Part shown: positions 23,678 to 32,385 of the stretch, piece by piece | How positions within the stretch are numbered: the first letter of the stretch is position 1 | How the letters are laid out: each line of letters opens with the position of its first letter | DNA from: DATKYQ01 sp035528415 | GTDB lineage: Bacteria > Myxococcota > B64-G9 | Reading direction: 5' to 3' | NCBI GenBank assembly: GCA_035528415.1 | Contig: DATKYQ010000080.1 | Coordinates: 1 to 64,000 of the forward strand | Length of the DNA stretch: 64,000 bases | Notes under the pieces: generated by a model | The model's database searches: none | The model's input: the letters and a program-made list of their open reading frames with translations, nothing else | Told to the model about the DNA's origin: nothing | Program-made: the position numbers and the translations under genes

Positions 23678-25663
23678 GTGCCTGTTCTGCTGGACGATGG
23701 AACAATTCAGTACGATTCACTGAATGAGCTGCGAGCCGCAGTCGAAAGCGTGCTTTCGACCAGCGGCTTGCTTCTAAAATCAGGACGCGATTGGCCGTTA
23801 CGCACACCGATCGATTTCACCGTCAAGGTAGCCGGTCGGGATTTCGCAGCGAGCGTGCGGGCCGAAGTTGTCTACTGCCAGGGAGGCCGGGTCGGCCTTG
23901 ACTTACATGACAAGGAAACGACCGAAAGCGCGCTGAGCGCGCTTGTCGAGCGCCTCTCGGCGCCCGTCAAGAAGGCGGTAAAAGAGGAGCCGGTTGCCGC
24001 AGCGCCCGCCCAAGTGCCTTCGTCTGAGATCGTTCCCGCCGGACCGGTTGAGCTGTCGACGCCGGTGCTCCAGGAAGACGGAAGCGTGCGTTACCGCTCA
24101 CCGAGCGCTTACATCGCCGATTATGAGCATCATCTCGGCAAGGGCCTCATGTATCCTGACTCGCCCTATTCCTGGAACAGGGGAGATGTCCTGCGGTTAT
24201 CCATTTTCATAGAGGGTGTCGGCGCCGGCACATCAGTCCAGGCGGAAGTCATGGTCTGCGACCACGGCAAGGTGGGCCTGGATATCTCGATCGATCCCGC
24301 TGCCAGGAAGGTTCTTGCCGACCTCCTCGAAAGGGTTAAAAGAGCTGCCGACAATCCTCCCGCCGCTGGCGATGCGGCGCCCCCGGAGAACAAGACAACC
24401 GAGTCTCGCCGCCCCGCCGCGGCGCCGGCGGTCACCGTCGATGTTCATGGGCAGATAGTATCCAGCGGGGGTATTGGCGGCCTGCGCTCCGTGACCCCCG
24501 TGGATCTCGCGGACAATAAACTCCGCAGCGTCGACCTCTTTTGCCTGATCTCGTCTCTCTCGTCGGCAGGCGCGCCTTTGGAACTCAAGGTCGGGCTTGT
24601 CAACAGGAATCTGCGCCTCGGATTCAATGACAAGGGTAATATCGTCCACTACGTTGCTTCCGGCGCGCAGGAAGATCTTCTGGAGCGCCTGATCAAGGGG
24701 CAACTCATCCCGCGCAGCCGCAAGCGTTTGCTTTTGTTGGAAGCCAGCGACGACAAGCCCGTCGAAGTGGTTCTCATGGCGCAGAAGATTATCAAGCTGC
24801 GCGAGCTGTGGGACTGCGTGCGTGACCAGGTCGTCGACGTGCTCGAGGAAATCAGGCACGCCGGCGCGAGCCGTTACGTCGTCGGCGCCCTGCAAACGAA
24901 GCGCCGAACCGGCGTGGCGTTCGGCCGCCTGATCATACCCTGGCTCGAGCGTGCCCTGGCCGAGTTGGATCCTAAGCAACTCGACGAATTTCTGGCGCCA
25001 TTTACAAACCGCTACCCGCTGCCGAAGAAAGACTGTCGCTGGCCGCTATCCGATCTGGCCCTGGATCGCAGGGGCTACCGGTTTGCAGACGAACTGCTGG
25101 ACGGCACGCGGACGCTCGCGGATGCCATCAACGTCGTTCCCCTCGTCCGGCGAAAGAGGCTTCGCCTGCAGATAGCCGCCTTGTATGCAATCGGTACGTT
25201 CGATCTACTGGTTGACTCGCTGGCCCCCGAGGAACAACTGCCCGAGTACAAGCTTTCGAAAGAGCTTGCCGGGCTCTCCGAGGCCAACAGGTTCGATCAG
25301 GCCGGGGTTCACTGGAGCGCCCACCCTGCCACCTACAAAGAGTCCCTGCAGAAGATCAAGCGCAACTACGGCCCCGGCGGCAAACTGGCCGGCCACTCCG
25401 CTGAATGCGCGAATCTGTGCCGTAAACGAGTGACCATGGCCGAGAAGGCCATCGAGTACCTCGACAACCGCGACCGCCGCAAGCAGTATCGCAAACAGGT
25501 GTTCGATACTTCACAGCTGCAGATGTCCGCCGAGTTGCTCTTCAAGCAAATAGATCTGCTGCTTTTCAGAAACGAAAACCTGCGCGCCAAGAGGAACATC
25601 GAGATGGCGGTCGAGCTGAATCCCAAGCCCGAGTATATCCAGAAGCTGCAGCAGATGGGGTAA
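23678..25663 (+). CDS. Two PilZ-like domains, a DUF4388-like region and a J-like tail
   Basis: The 661-residue cytoplasmic protein contains two similar N-terminal beta modules (about 1-95 and 120-220), each ending VGLDL/VGLDI plus a helix, that resemble PilZ-type barrels. A proline-rich linker leads to a region resembling DUF4388/PATAN (about 270-430, GGIGGLRSVTPVDL, VALNKGN-like), then helices, and a tail (about 540-610) with FDQAGVHWSAHPATYKESL and LDNRDRRKQYRK that looks like a degenerate J-domain without the HPD motif. Related multi-domain proteins occur in Myxococcota and tie surface motility or signalling to chaperones; here that is inference. Start is GTG after AGGAGA. Confidence 0.6.
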   Translation: MPVLLDDGTIQYDSLNELRAAVESVLSTSGLLLKSGRDWPLRTPIDFTVKVAGRDFAASVRAEVVYCQGGRVGLDLHDKETTESALSALVERLSAPVKKAVKEEPVAAAPAQVPSSEIVPAGPVELSTPVLQEDGSVRYRSPSAYIADYEHHLGKGLMYPDSPYSWNRGDVLRLSIFIEGVGAGTSVQAEVMVCDHGKVGLDISIDPAARKVLADLLERVKRAADNPPAAGDAAPPENKTTESRRPAAAPAVTVDVHGQIVSSGGIGGLRSVTPVDLADNKLRSVDLFCLISSLSSAGAPLELKVGLVNRNLRLGFNDKGNIVHYVASGAQEDLLERLIKGQLIPRSRKRLLLLEASDDKPVEVVLMAQKIIKLRELWDCVRDQVVDVLEEIRHAGASRYVVGALQTKRRTGVAFGRLIIPWLERALAELDPKQLDEFLAPFTNRYPLPKKDCRWPLSDLALDRRGYRFADELLDGTRTLADAINVVPLVRRKRLRLQIAALYAIGTFDLLVDSLAPEEQLPEYKLSKELAGLSEANRFDQAGVHWSAHPATYKESLQKIKRNYGPGGKLAGHSAECANLCRKRVTMAEKAIEYLDNRDRRKQYRKQVFDTSQLQMSAELLFKQIDLLLFRNENLRAKRNIEMAVELNPKPEYIQKLQQMG

Positions 25664-25712
25664 AACCGAATTTGTTGCTCGCGGCGGCGCCTGGACCTAT
25701 ACTGCGGCCAAG

Positions 25713-26432
25713 GTGACCGATCAACCCAAAGAGATCACGCTCACTGCCGAGCAGCTGAAAACCATCAAGAAGTTCCGACTGGCCATGATTCCCTTTCGGC
25801 TGATTCTGGCCATGGCCTTTTTCTCGCTAATCGTCGGTGGCTTCAGGCGCTTCTTCGGTGAGTTACCCGGCCAGGTCTTTGCCGGGCTTTTCGGCTGCCT
25901 GATAATTATAGAGCGCATCTTCCAGGCCCCGGACGCCGGCGGGCAGCGCAAGGACAAGGGTTCCGCCGCCGTACTGTGGATTTCTTTCGGGCTTTCCTAT
26001 GTCCTGGGCATGGTCGATTTCTACTGGATCAGCCCGCACTGGCCGCAGTGGCGCATGCTGAGCTATGGCTGGTACTGGCCCGCGGCAGGCGCCGGACTCT
26101 ACATCATCGGGCAGTCCATCCGCGTCATCGCCATTCGCACCCTGGGCCGCTTCTTCACCATCTCGGTTCGTCTGCACGATCAACACAAAGTGGTGCAGCA
26201 CGGCATCTATCGCAGAATACGCCACCCTGCCTACACCGGGTTGTGGCTCATCAACCTGGGGTTCGTCACCGTGTTCGCAAGCCCCCTGGCCTTCGCGGTG
26301 TATTTTCTGTTCGGCACGCCCGGTCTGATCTACCGCATCCGGGTCGAGGAGCGGGTGTTGATCGATCAGTTCGGCGATGAGTACCGCGCCTACATGCGCA
26401 AGTCAAAGCGCCTTATACCCTTTATTTACTAG
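25713..26432 (+). CDS. Isoprenylcysteine carboxyl methyltransferase-family (ICMT/PEMT) membrane protein
   Basis: The 239-residue protein has about five membrane segments and the family motif near the end: GIYRRIRHPAYTGLWLINLG followed by EERVLIDQFGDEYRAYMRKSKRLIPFIY, which binds S-adenosylmethionine and lipid-like substrates. The bacterial members methylate unknown membrane acceptors. Start is GTG with little ribosome-site support. Its stop lies inside the terminal codons of the glycosyltransferase gene on the other strand (overlap 26422-26432). Confidence 0.8.
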   Translation: MTDQPKEITLTAEQLKTIKKFRLAMIPFRLILAMAFFSLIVGGFRRFFGELPGQVFAGLFGCLIIIERIFQAPDAGGQRKDKGSAAVLWISFGLSYVLGMVDFYWISPHWPQWRMLSYGWYWPAAGAGLYIIGQSIRVIAIRTLGRFFTISVRLHDQHKVVQHGIYRRIRHPAYTGLWLINLGFVTVFASPLAFAVYFLFGTPGLIYRIRVEERVLIDQFGDEYRAYMRKSKRLIPFIY

Positions 26433-28167
26433 ATCGCTTCAAGTCGTACACCAGCGCCAGTGGCACTTCATCGAGATACAAGCCGTGCGCGATCTTGTGG
26501 TTTCCGGTCAGGTTCCAGACGCGGTACTCGGTGTCGACGAACTCGCGGTGGTATAGATAGGCCGTGAAGTCGGATGATTCGGGGGTCCAGGCCATCCGCA
26601 GGTCACCGCGCAGATATCCATCGCGCTTGTAACTCCTGAAACACTCCCCGTTGACCTCATGCAGATAAAGCCGGGCGCCGGACGGCAGGTGTTCGTTGAT
26701 CCAGGGCAGAGCGCCGCTGATATCGTTCGACCAGTACTGGCGCTGCATTCCAAGGTCGGCCCCGCCGGCCACGCCGCCGGCCAACTCGTTGTAGTAGGTA
26801 GTGCCGTAGTTGCCGATGTGAACCAGGCCCAGCAGCGAGGGCAGCAGAATCAGCCCGGCTACGGCGGTAAAAACCCGCCTGGTCGTAAGATGCAGCCGCC
26901 CGAGCATTTCCCCGGGCAGCGCCTGCACGATCCGGTCGAGAGCCAGGCCTGCCAGGATGCAGGCGAAGGGCATGGCGTGCAGCCAGTGTTTCATGCCGCC
27001 GAAAATCGGGATCGTCGGAATGGCAATAATCAGCAGGGGAATGAATGTATTCAGAATTAGCAGCCAGGCGTCGTTCTTTCCGACGTCGGTGGTAACTTCG
27101 CTGGTAACTTTCGCGTCCGCGACAGTTGCTGTTTTCATTCCACCAAGACGCGCCAGCAGCTGAAGTCCTGTGCGAACCGGACGTCCGAGGCGGCGTCCCA
27201 GCAGGGCCAGGAACCCGAACGTCGCAAGCAGCATTGTGGGCAGCGGCAGGCTGAGCGCGGTCACGACAAATGGGTAGGCCCAGGGAAAAGGCGGATCCGT
27301 AAGCAGCTTGCCAAAGTACTCCCAGTAATAATTGATGTGATTCAGGTGAAAGCCCAGATACCAGCCCAGGCGCGCGATGGTGTCGTGCCACAGGAAAGGC
27401 CAATGCAGCAGGAAGACGACCGGCCCCAGTACGAGCATGCAGAAAAAGGCCAGCGGAATGCGGGGAAACTTCAACCCCCGACGGGAGAGTGAGAATTGGC
27501 GGCCCTCGGTTATCAACCAGTGAAGCCCGAGCACCACGGGCAAGAAAAAAGCATTCAGCTTGACGGCCAGCGCCAGGCCCCATATTAGACCGGTCAAGAT
27601 TGACCACTTCCATGAGCCCGCGGCCTTGCGAAAGGCCATAACGGTCGCAAGCCACATTAAGGTGACCGGCATGTCGAAGCATGCCAGCTGGGCATGGAAG
27701 AAATGCCTCGGGGCTAATATGAAAGCCAGCGCCGCGAACAAACCGACCCGTCGTGAGGCAACGGCCGCGCCGAACAGAAACACCAGTGCTACGCACAGGG
27801 CCGAGAACAAGTCGGCGGGCAGACGCATTGCCCTGACATATGCGCCGCGTTTATCGGGCGGCCAGCTTGGGCTCAGGGTTCTCGGGGGCGCAAGGGCCAG
27901 GTAGCTCAAGGCCATCAGGTTTTTGACCAGCACGGGATGTTCGCGGTTGATCTCGTAGTGGCGGCTGATGACAGCGTCGCTGAATGCCCGGCCCGGGTTC
28001 TTCGAAAGCTCACGAAACCATCCGGCATAATGCTCGGCGGCGTCAACATAGTACCCTTCGTCGCGGGTCAGCCCCAGCTCCGGAGCGTTCGCAAATAATA
28101 CGCCAAAAGTCGCCAGCGCCAAGCCCAGGGCGATCATTGTGTTTTCATGCCGTTTGATTAATCTCAT
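26422..28167 (-). CDS. GT39-type membrane glycosyltransferase (PMT/ArnT-like)
   Basis: The 581-residue protein has about eleven membrane segments and the early acidic motif typical of this fold (GLTRDEGYYVDAAEHYAGWF, about 28-47), followed by HPVLVKNL, an arrangement shared with dolichol-phosphate-mannose and ArnT-like transferases. It would move a sugar from a polyprenyl-phosphate carrier to an acceptor in the periplasm. The ATG overlaps the stop of the preceding gene (ATGA), so translation is coupled. Acceptor and sugar are unknown. Confidence 0.8.
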   Translation of the reverse strand: MRLIKRHENTMIALGLALATFGVLFANAPELGLTRDEGYYVDAAEHYAGWFRELSKNPGRAFSDAVISRHYEINREHPVLVKNLMALSYLALAPPRTLSPSWPPDKRGAYVRAMRLPADLFSALCVALVFLFGAAVASRRVGLFAALAFILAPRHFFHAQLACFDMPVTLMWLATVMAFRKAAGSWKWSILTGLIWGLALAVKLNAFFLPVVLGLHWLITEGRQFSLSRRGLKFPRIPLAFFCMLVLGPVVFLLHWPFLWHDTIARLGWYLGFHLNHINYYWEYFGKLLTDPPFPWAYPFVVTALSLPLPTMLLATFGFLALLGRRLGRPVRTGLQLLARLGGMKTATVADAKVTSEVTTDVGKNDAWLLILNTFIPLLIIAIPTIPIFGGMKHWLHAMPFACILAGLALDRIVQALPGEMLGRLHLTTRRVFTAVAGLILLPSLLGLVHIGNYGTTYYNELAGGVAGGADLGMQRQYWSNDISGALPWINEHLPSGARLYLHEVNGECFRSYKRDGYLRGDLRMAWTPESSDFTAYLYHREFVDTEYRVWNLTGNHKIAHGLYLDEVPLALVYDLKRSSK

Positions 28168-29036
28168 CCGCGCACCTGTGCATCGAAGCAGAAATGGCGC
28201 ATGCCGCCTCGTGGCGAGCTGACGATGAAAGTGACCTGGTGAGGTCCGGGTCCTGCGGCCGAGATGTCCCATTCGGCGGGAAAGTAGCCGGTCAGGTTCT
28301 GCTGCACTACCCGGCCCAGTTCCCGCCCGTCCATAAGTACCCGCAGGGTAACTGGCGCCCCGTCCTGTGCCCGGGCGGCCGGCGGAGTGAAGCCGGTGTG
28401 CACCCGCAGCAGCTTGCCCCCGGGAACGGACTGGTAGTGGATCTCGATCGGATCGTCGGCCGGGTGGGCCCAGATGATTTTACGGGGATCATCGCCCAAC
28501 TCGACTATCATCCGGCCAACGTAGTTCCAGTCGCGCCGGCTGCAGATCCACCTGTTCTCGACCCAGCGGGAGCACTGACGGGGCCCGGGCGGTTCGCGCA
28601 TCAACACCCGGGCGTCGCCCAGCCGGTCACGGAAGTCGTAGATCACGCGGGCCGGCGTTGGCAGATCGTAAAGATCAATCTCCAGTGCGCCCGCCCGGAT
28701 CTTCTTCAACCGCGGATACGTTCCGAGATCGTACCTGTGTCCGGGAAGAGAGACTACCCATAGCCTGGAGTAAGTCGACCAGTCCTCGGCCTGCGGATTG
28801 CGCAACTGGATGAAATTGAGGTCACCCACAAATTCGCGAATTCGCGCGGCCCACCAGGGAATGACGACGATAGCGTCCCCAGACAACCAGTCTCCCCGAA
28901 TGGCGCATTCGGCCGCGCGGTAGTCTTCCCGCGAGGGCTGCAACAGTGGATCGACAACCCAGAAGCCGGCCGAGTAAAGCGACACCCCCAGCACTACAGC
29001 CAGCGGCAGCAGGCGCAAGGCCTTCCTATTTGGCAT
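28164..29036 (-). CDS. Unknown periplasmic protein with an N-terminal membrane anchor
   Basis: No family is recognised. The 290-residue product has one N-terminal hydrophobic segment (RLLPLAVVLGVSLYSAGFWV, about 8-27), then a mixed alpha/beta domain with DAIVVIPWWAARI and LWVVSLPGHRYDLG, and a C-terminal beta region. The pattern of a segment about wealth of short beta strands after a sugar-transferase-like N-part recalls the C-terminal domains of GT39 enzymes, and it is coupled by ATGA to the downstream GT39 gene, so it may be a partner or split-off domain. An alternative GTG lies 12 bases upstream; neither start has a clear ribosome site. Confidence 0.6.
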   Translation of the reverse strand: MPNRKALRLLPLAVVLGVSLYSAGFWVVDPLLQPSREDYRAAECAIRGDWLSGDAIVVIPWWAARIREFVGDLNFIQLRNPQAEDWSTYSRLWVVSLPGHRYDLGTYPRLKKIRAGALEIDLYDLPTPARVIYDFRDRLGDARVLMREPPGPRQCSRWVENRWICSRRDWNYVGRMIVELGDDPRKIIWAHPADDPIEIHYQSVPGGKLLRVHTGFTPPAARAQDGAPVTLRVLMDGRELGRVVQQNLTGYFPAEWDISAAGPGPHQVTFIVSSPRGGMRHFCFDAQVRG

Positions 29037-29090
29037 TCGAGCGGGCACGATCTGTTTCTAGCAGATCTGCACGAAGTTTCCAGAAACTTG

Positions 29091-30491
29091 TCAGAAGGTG
29101 TAGCTGGCCCCGATCCCCAACGACCAGTCGTCGACCGACTCGTAGCTGCCGAAGTCGTCTGACGCCGGATCGTTGACCAGCTGCCAGATGCGCCAGTACT
29201 GGCCCACCAGATACAAGAAGGATGTTATCTGGTAACTGGCCTCGACCAGAAACAGGCTCTTGTCATCGAAGCTGAATGCCTCGGAGGCGCCCTCGAAGTT
29301 ATGCTTGTAGTAGTAGGCCCCGAACTGGAAGACCTCCAGCGCGGGAACGTCGAGGAAAATACGCAGGTTCGAGTTGTAAGGCCCGTCGTAGTCGTCGTAA
29401 GAGGCTCCCATCGTGAACCAGTTGTTGACCTTGAAGATCAGCTCGGCATAGTAGCCGTTCAGGTTCTTGCCTCCCATTTGATCCAGCACCTGGCGCTTGG
29501 GCAGGCTGACCTCCTGGTGGATGGTCTCGTCCTTGAAGGGATAGGCAAACTTCTGGATCTCGTAATAAGAGTTGAAATAGGCCGGGATGTAGTCGGGCTC
29601 AAAGTAGCGATACTCGAGCCTGGCCGACAGGTCGATAGAAACGAGCGGTATGTGGAACACCCCCAGTATGCCGGCGTGGTAACCGACGCCGGCGTCGAGG
29701 ATGCCGTTCAGGTCGGTATAGGGGGTTAGCGTCAACCAGGAGGCGTCCAGCACTTTAAACTCGATGTCACCGCCCAGGACCGTGGCGGCTTTCTCCTGGC
29801 TGACCCTGGGGTAGCCGTCCTCTACCGCGTTTTCCTCCACACTATATGGCGCCTTGACGTCCGACACGACCGTGAAACCCACTGCCAGGTTGTTCATGTA
29901 CGACTCTGTGTCCACGAATGACCATGGCCTTACATATGCGCGGCCTCCAAAGAATGTGGGGTAAAATATATTATTCACCAACGTCTCCACACCGCCGTAG
30001 TCGGTGTTCAGATCGAGGGCCAGCCCCACTTTGAAATGATCGAGATCGATGTTGTTGTAGTAGCGGCTGACAATAGTGGCATGTCCCAGATCGGTGCCCC
30101 ACAACTCACCCACCATGAAATACAGGAGATCCCCCTTGTGGCCGAAGCGGAAAAACTTGATGATTTTCAGGTAGTCGCTCCACTCGTCCCAGTCTTCTTT
30201 ACGAAATATCCCGCCATACTCTTCGTTTTGTGGATCCTCGTCTAGCAGGCGCAGGCGCAACGGCACCCGCACGCCGAACCCGATCTTGCCAAGGTCCATG
30301 GAGAAGTCCAGGTTGATGGTGGTAAACAGGTCGCCGTCTATCATGCCGAAATTTATATCGCCCGCTAAACGGCCCTTGCCGGTCGACTCGGGAGCGCCGA
30401 CGGCTCCCTTGATCGAGTCGGCGCTCTGGGCAGCGGAAAGACCGGGAGCCGAGATGACGGCTAGTGCCAGAAGCAACGCTACACTCTTCAT
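29091..30491 (-). CDS. Outer-membrane beta-barrel protein, family unknown
   Basis: The 466-residue protein has a signal peptide (cut near LSAA/QSAD) and then a barrel-like mature chain: many alternating aromatic/polar strands and a C-terminal aromatic ending in YTF, the usual BAM recognition end. It resembles no named porin. Its ATG overlaps the stop of the upstream 154-residue gene by four bases, and that gene overlaps the anti-sigma gene, so it is the last member of an ECF sigma operon and probably one of its targets. Confidence 0.7.
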   Translation of the reverse strand: MKSVALLLALAVISAPGLSAAQSADSIKGAVGAPESTGKGRLAGDINFGMIDGDLFTTINLDFSMDLGKIGFGVRVPLRLRLLDEDPQNEEYGGIFRKEDWDEWSDYLKIIKFFRFGHKGDLLYFMVGELWGTDLGHATIVSRYYNNIDLDHFKVGLALDLNTDYGGVETLVNNIFYPTFFGGRAYVRPWSFVDTESYMNNLAVGFTVVSDVKAPYSVEENAVEDGYPRVSQEKAATVLGGDIEFKVLDASWLTLTPYTDLNGILDAGVGYHAGILGVFHIPLVSIDLSARLEYRYFEPDYIPAYFNSYYEIQKFAYPFKDETIHQEVSLPKRQVLDQMGGKNLNGYYAELIFKVNNWFTMGASYDDYDGPYNSNLRIFLDVPALEVFQFGAYYYKHNFEGASEAFSFDDKSLFLVEASYQITSFLYLVGQYWRIWQLVNDPASDDFGSYESVDDWSLGIGASYTF

Positions 30492-30952
30492 TTCTTGGCC
30501 TCCTTGAGCTTGGCCGCGATGTCCAAAATAAGCTTGCCCTCAAGGTGAGTCGGACCGCCCAGCAGCGTCCTGCCCCCGTCCGCCAGCCGCAGGTTTATCT
30601 TCAAGGCGGGTTTCACAGACAGTTGCAACGACAGCATCGTCTTGCCGCTTGACCTGTCGATTCCCTCGAAGCGAACAGCAATGGAGTGCCTGCCGGGTAG
30701 TTGCAACTCGACGGAACTTCCCAAGCCGACCCGCGACTGGATCCGGTCCAGCAGGCGAAACTTGGATGCCGGCAACTCGGCAAGCTCGTCGCGGATGTCC
30801 TCGAGAGCCGGATCCACCGAGTGCACCTTGTCCTTTACCGCGTAGATCACTCTGATGCCGATGGCGACTTCGGTATCCGCGGCCGTGGCGGGCAAAACCA
30901 AGGCCAAAAGAAGAAACAGACCCATGCAGACGAGTCGCGCAAGCCTTGTCAT
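30488..30952 (-). CDS. Small periplasmic protein of the ECF operon
   Basis: The 154-residue product has a signal peptide (LFLLLALVLPATAA/DTEV) and a beta-rich mature domain with LGSSVELQLPGRHSIAVRFEG. It is not recognised. It overlaps both the anti-sigma gene upstream and the barrel gene downstream by four bases, so all are translated together. It may be a periplasmic partner of the barrel protein or a sensor for the anti-sigma factor. The length of the gene and the coupling make it a real gene even without homologs. Confidence 0.65.
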   Translation of the reverse strand: MTRLARLVCMGLFLLLALVLPATAADTEVAIGIRVIYAVKDKVHSVDPALEDIRDELAELPASKFRLLDRIQSRVGLGSSVELQLPGRHSIAVRFEGIDRSSGKTMLSLQLSVKPALKINLRLADGGRTLLGGPTHLEGKLILDIAAKLKEAKK

Positions 30953-31503
30953 AGATCGTCTCCTTCCGGTGCCTTGTCTCTTGCCCCATCGAAATCGTAC
31001 AGCCAGATCACTGTCGTGTTGTTCCTCGAAACCGTGAAGATCATCGAACGCTGCCCGGCGTACTCCATGGAATCGATGATGGCTTCGTTGTCAACCCGTG
31101 CGACGCGATCGTCTTCTGCTGCTGACCTTAGCACAGGCGCCGGCTGCAAAAGAGGAAGGAGCAGCACCAGCAGCACCGCGGCGGTCACCAGCGAGGTCAG
31201 CCAGATTGCCCGATAATGATAGAGCGCCTCGCCGAACCAGATACGAGCTCGCACGCTGAGCGGCTGGCGAACATCGGCAGCGATGCCGGCCAGCACTTTC
31301 TCGTCGAAACGCGAGAAGTCGGCCTGCTCGGCCGCCTCTTTGAGCGTCTCGCGCAGGATCCGTGACTGCAGTTCGAGCTTCTCGAGCGCCCCCCGGCAGG
31401 ATGAGCACTCAGACAGGTGCGCCGCCACTCTGACCTTCTTGCGGCGCGGCAGCTCGTTGTCGAGATACCGCCCCAAAAGTATTTCCTGGAAATGTTCATC
31501 CAT
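30949..31503 (-). CDS. Anti-sigma factor with a ZAS zinc motif
   Basis: The 184-residue protein has the zinc-binding anti-sigma motif HLSECSSC (H-x3-C-x2-C, about 29-36), then a cytoplasmic helix, one membrane segment (about 100-120, WLTSLVTAAVLLVLLLPLL) and a periplasmic C-terminal domain of about 65 residues. It should hold its partner ECF sigma factor at the membrane until a signal arrives. It overlaps the sigma gene by eight bases, the usual arrangement for sigma/anti-sigma pairs, and the small periplasmic gene by four bases. Confidence 0.9.
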   Translation of the reverse strand: MDEHFQEILLGRYLDNELPRRKKVRVAAHLSECSSCRGALEKLELQSRILRETLKEAAEQADFSRFDEKVLAGIAADVRQPLSVRARIWFGEALYHYRAIWLTSLVTAAVLLVLLLPLLQPAPVLRSAAEDDRVARVDNEAIIDSMEYAGQRSMIFTVSRNNTTVIWLYDFDGARDKAPEGDDL

Positions 31504-32176
31504 GACTCACGCTCCCGGGGCTCGCTTCTTTCTTTGATTCTTCACAGTCCCCCTTGACGCCGGCGTGCTGCAGCATAGTGGCATGTTCCCCGCTCTCGAC
31601 CAGGTACTCCGTCAACGCGTGTTGCAGGTTCTTTCTGGCATGGTGCAGGCGTGACATCACCGTGCCGCGGTGAATCTTCAATGTGCGAGAGATCTCCTCA
31701 TAGCTCAGGCCGTCGACCTCGCGTAGCAGCAGAACCGCGCGATGTTTTTCGCTCAAGGTAGCCAGCGCCCGCTCGATCTGCCGGCCCAGCTCTTTTCGCT
31801 TGAAGGCGGCATGCGGGTTACCGTCCAGGAAAGTCGGCGCCACGAGGGCCTCGCTGTCATCCGGTTCGCGTCGCCCAAGCATGTCGTCGTAGTCAACCGT
31901 GTCCCGCCGATTCGCCTTGCGAAGGTGGTCGATGGACAGATTGACTGCAATCCGGTAGATCCAGGTGTAGAAACTCGAGGTTCCTTGGAAACTTCCCAGG
32001 TAGCGATGAACCTTGATGAAGACCTCCTGGGAGATGTCCAAGGCAGCCTGCGGATCGTGCACCATCCCGTATGCTATTGAAAACACCTTTCGCTTATAGC
32101 GTTCCATCAGCATCCTGAATGCCTCTTCGTCCCCGCGCCGCGCGCGCCGGACCAGCTGTTTCTCATCCGAAGCCAC
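31496..32176 (-). CDS. ECF-type RNA polymerase sigma factor
   Basis: The 226-residue protein has sigma region 2 (YKRKVFSIAYGMVHDP, DISQEVFIKVHRYLGSFQ, FYTWIYRIAVNLSIDHLRK) and region 4 (LSEKHRAVLLLREVDGLSYEEISRTL with HRGTVMSRLHHARKNLQ), with no region 3, as in ECF factors. It ends with an extra 30-residue tail (HAGVKGDCEESKKE). Start is GTG with weak ribosome-site support. Anti-sigma, periplasmic and outer-membrane genes follow in overlap, so it likely controls an envelope stress or transport response, and probably its own operon. A hairpin is found 66 bases upstream. Confidence 0.93.
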   Translation of the reverse strand: MASDEKQLVRRARRGDEEAFRMLMERYKRKVFSIAYGMVHDPQAALDISQEVFIKVHRYLGSFQGTSSFYTWIYRIAVNLSIDHLRKANRRDTVDYDDMLGRREPDDSEALVAPTFLDGNPHAAFKRKELGRQIERALATLSEKHRAVLLLREVDGLSYEEISRTLKIHRGTVMSRLHHARKNLQHALTEYLVESGEHATMLQHAGVKGDCEESKKEASPGSVSHG

Positions 32177-32241
32177 GGGCGCATGTTCCAGCTGTGTGTG
32201 AGACGCTAAGAAACATCTTGTTATTCATAGCACTATCCGCC

Positions 32242-32264
32242 GGCGGGCCCCCTGTGGACCCGCC
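32242..32264. other. Stem-loop in the divergent sigma/DUF4175 intergenic region
   Basis: GGCGGG pairs with CCCGCC around CCCCCTGTGGA, with a further CC-GG pair inside. It lies between the sigma gene and the divergent DUF4175 gene, in a 209-base gap that shows no other genes. It may be part of the sigma operon leader. Confidence 0.4.
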
Positions 32265-32385
32265 GCAATAGTAGCCAGCGACGTAGAAAGAGGCAAGAAC
32301 AATAAGAAATAACAAGCAGCGGCGCTTCGACGGGCAGCGTGTTGCTCTTGACACGTCTCGGGGCCGCCCGTAGCGTAGGGGAGAT

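Noticed and set aside
32348..32376. TTGACA with TAGCGT 17 bases later, before the DUF4175 gene
   Set aside because: The predicted start would leave the ribosome site outside the mRNA, and the -10 match is poor.
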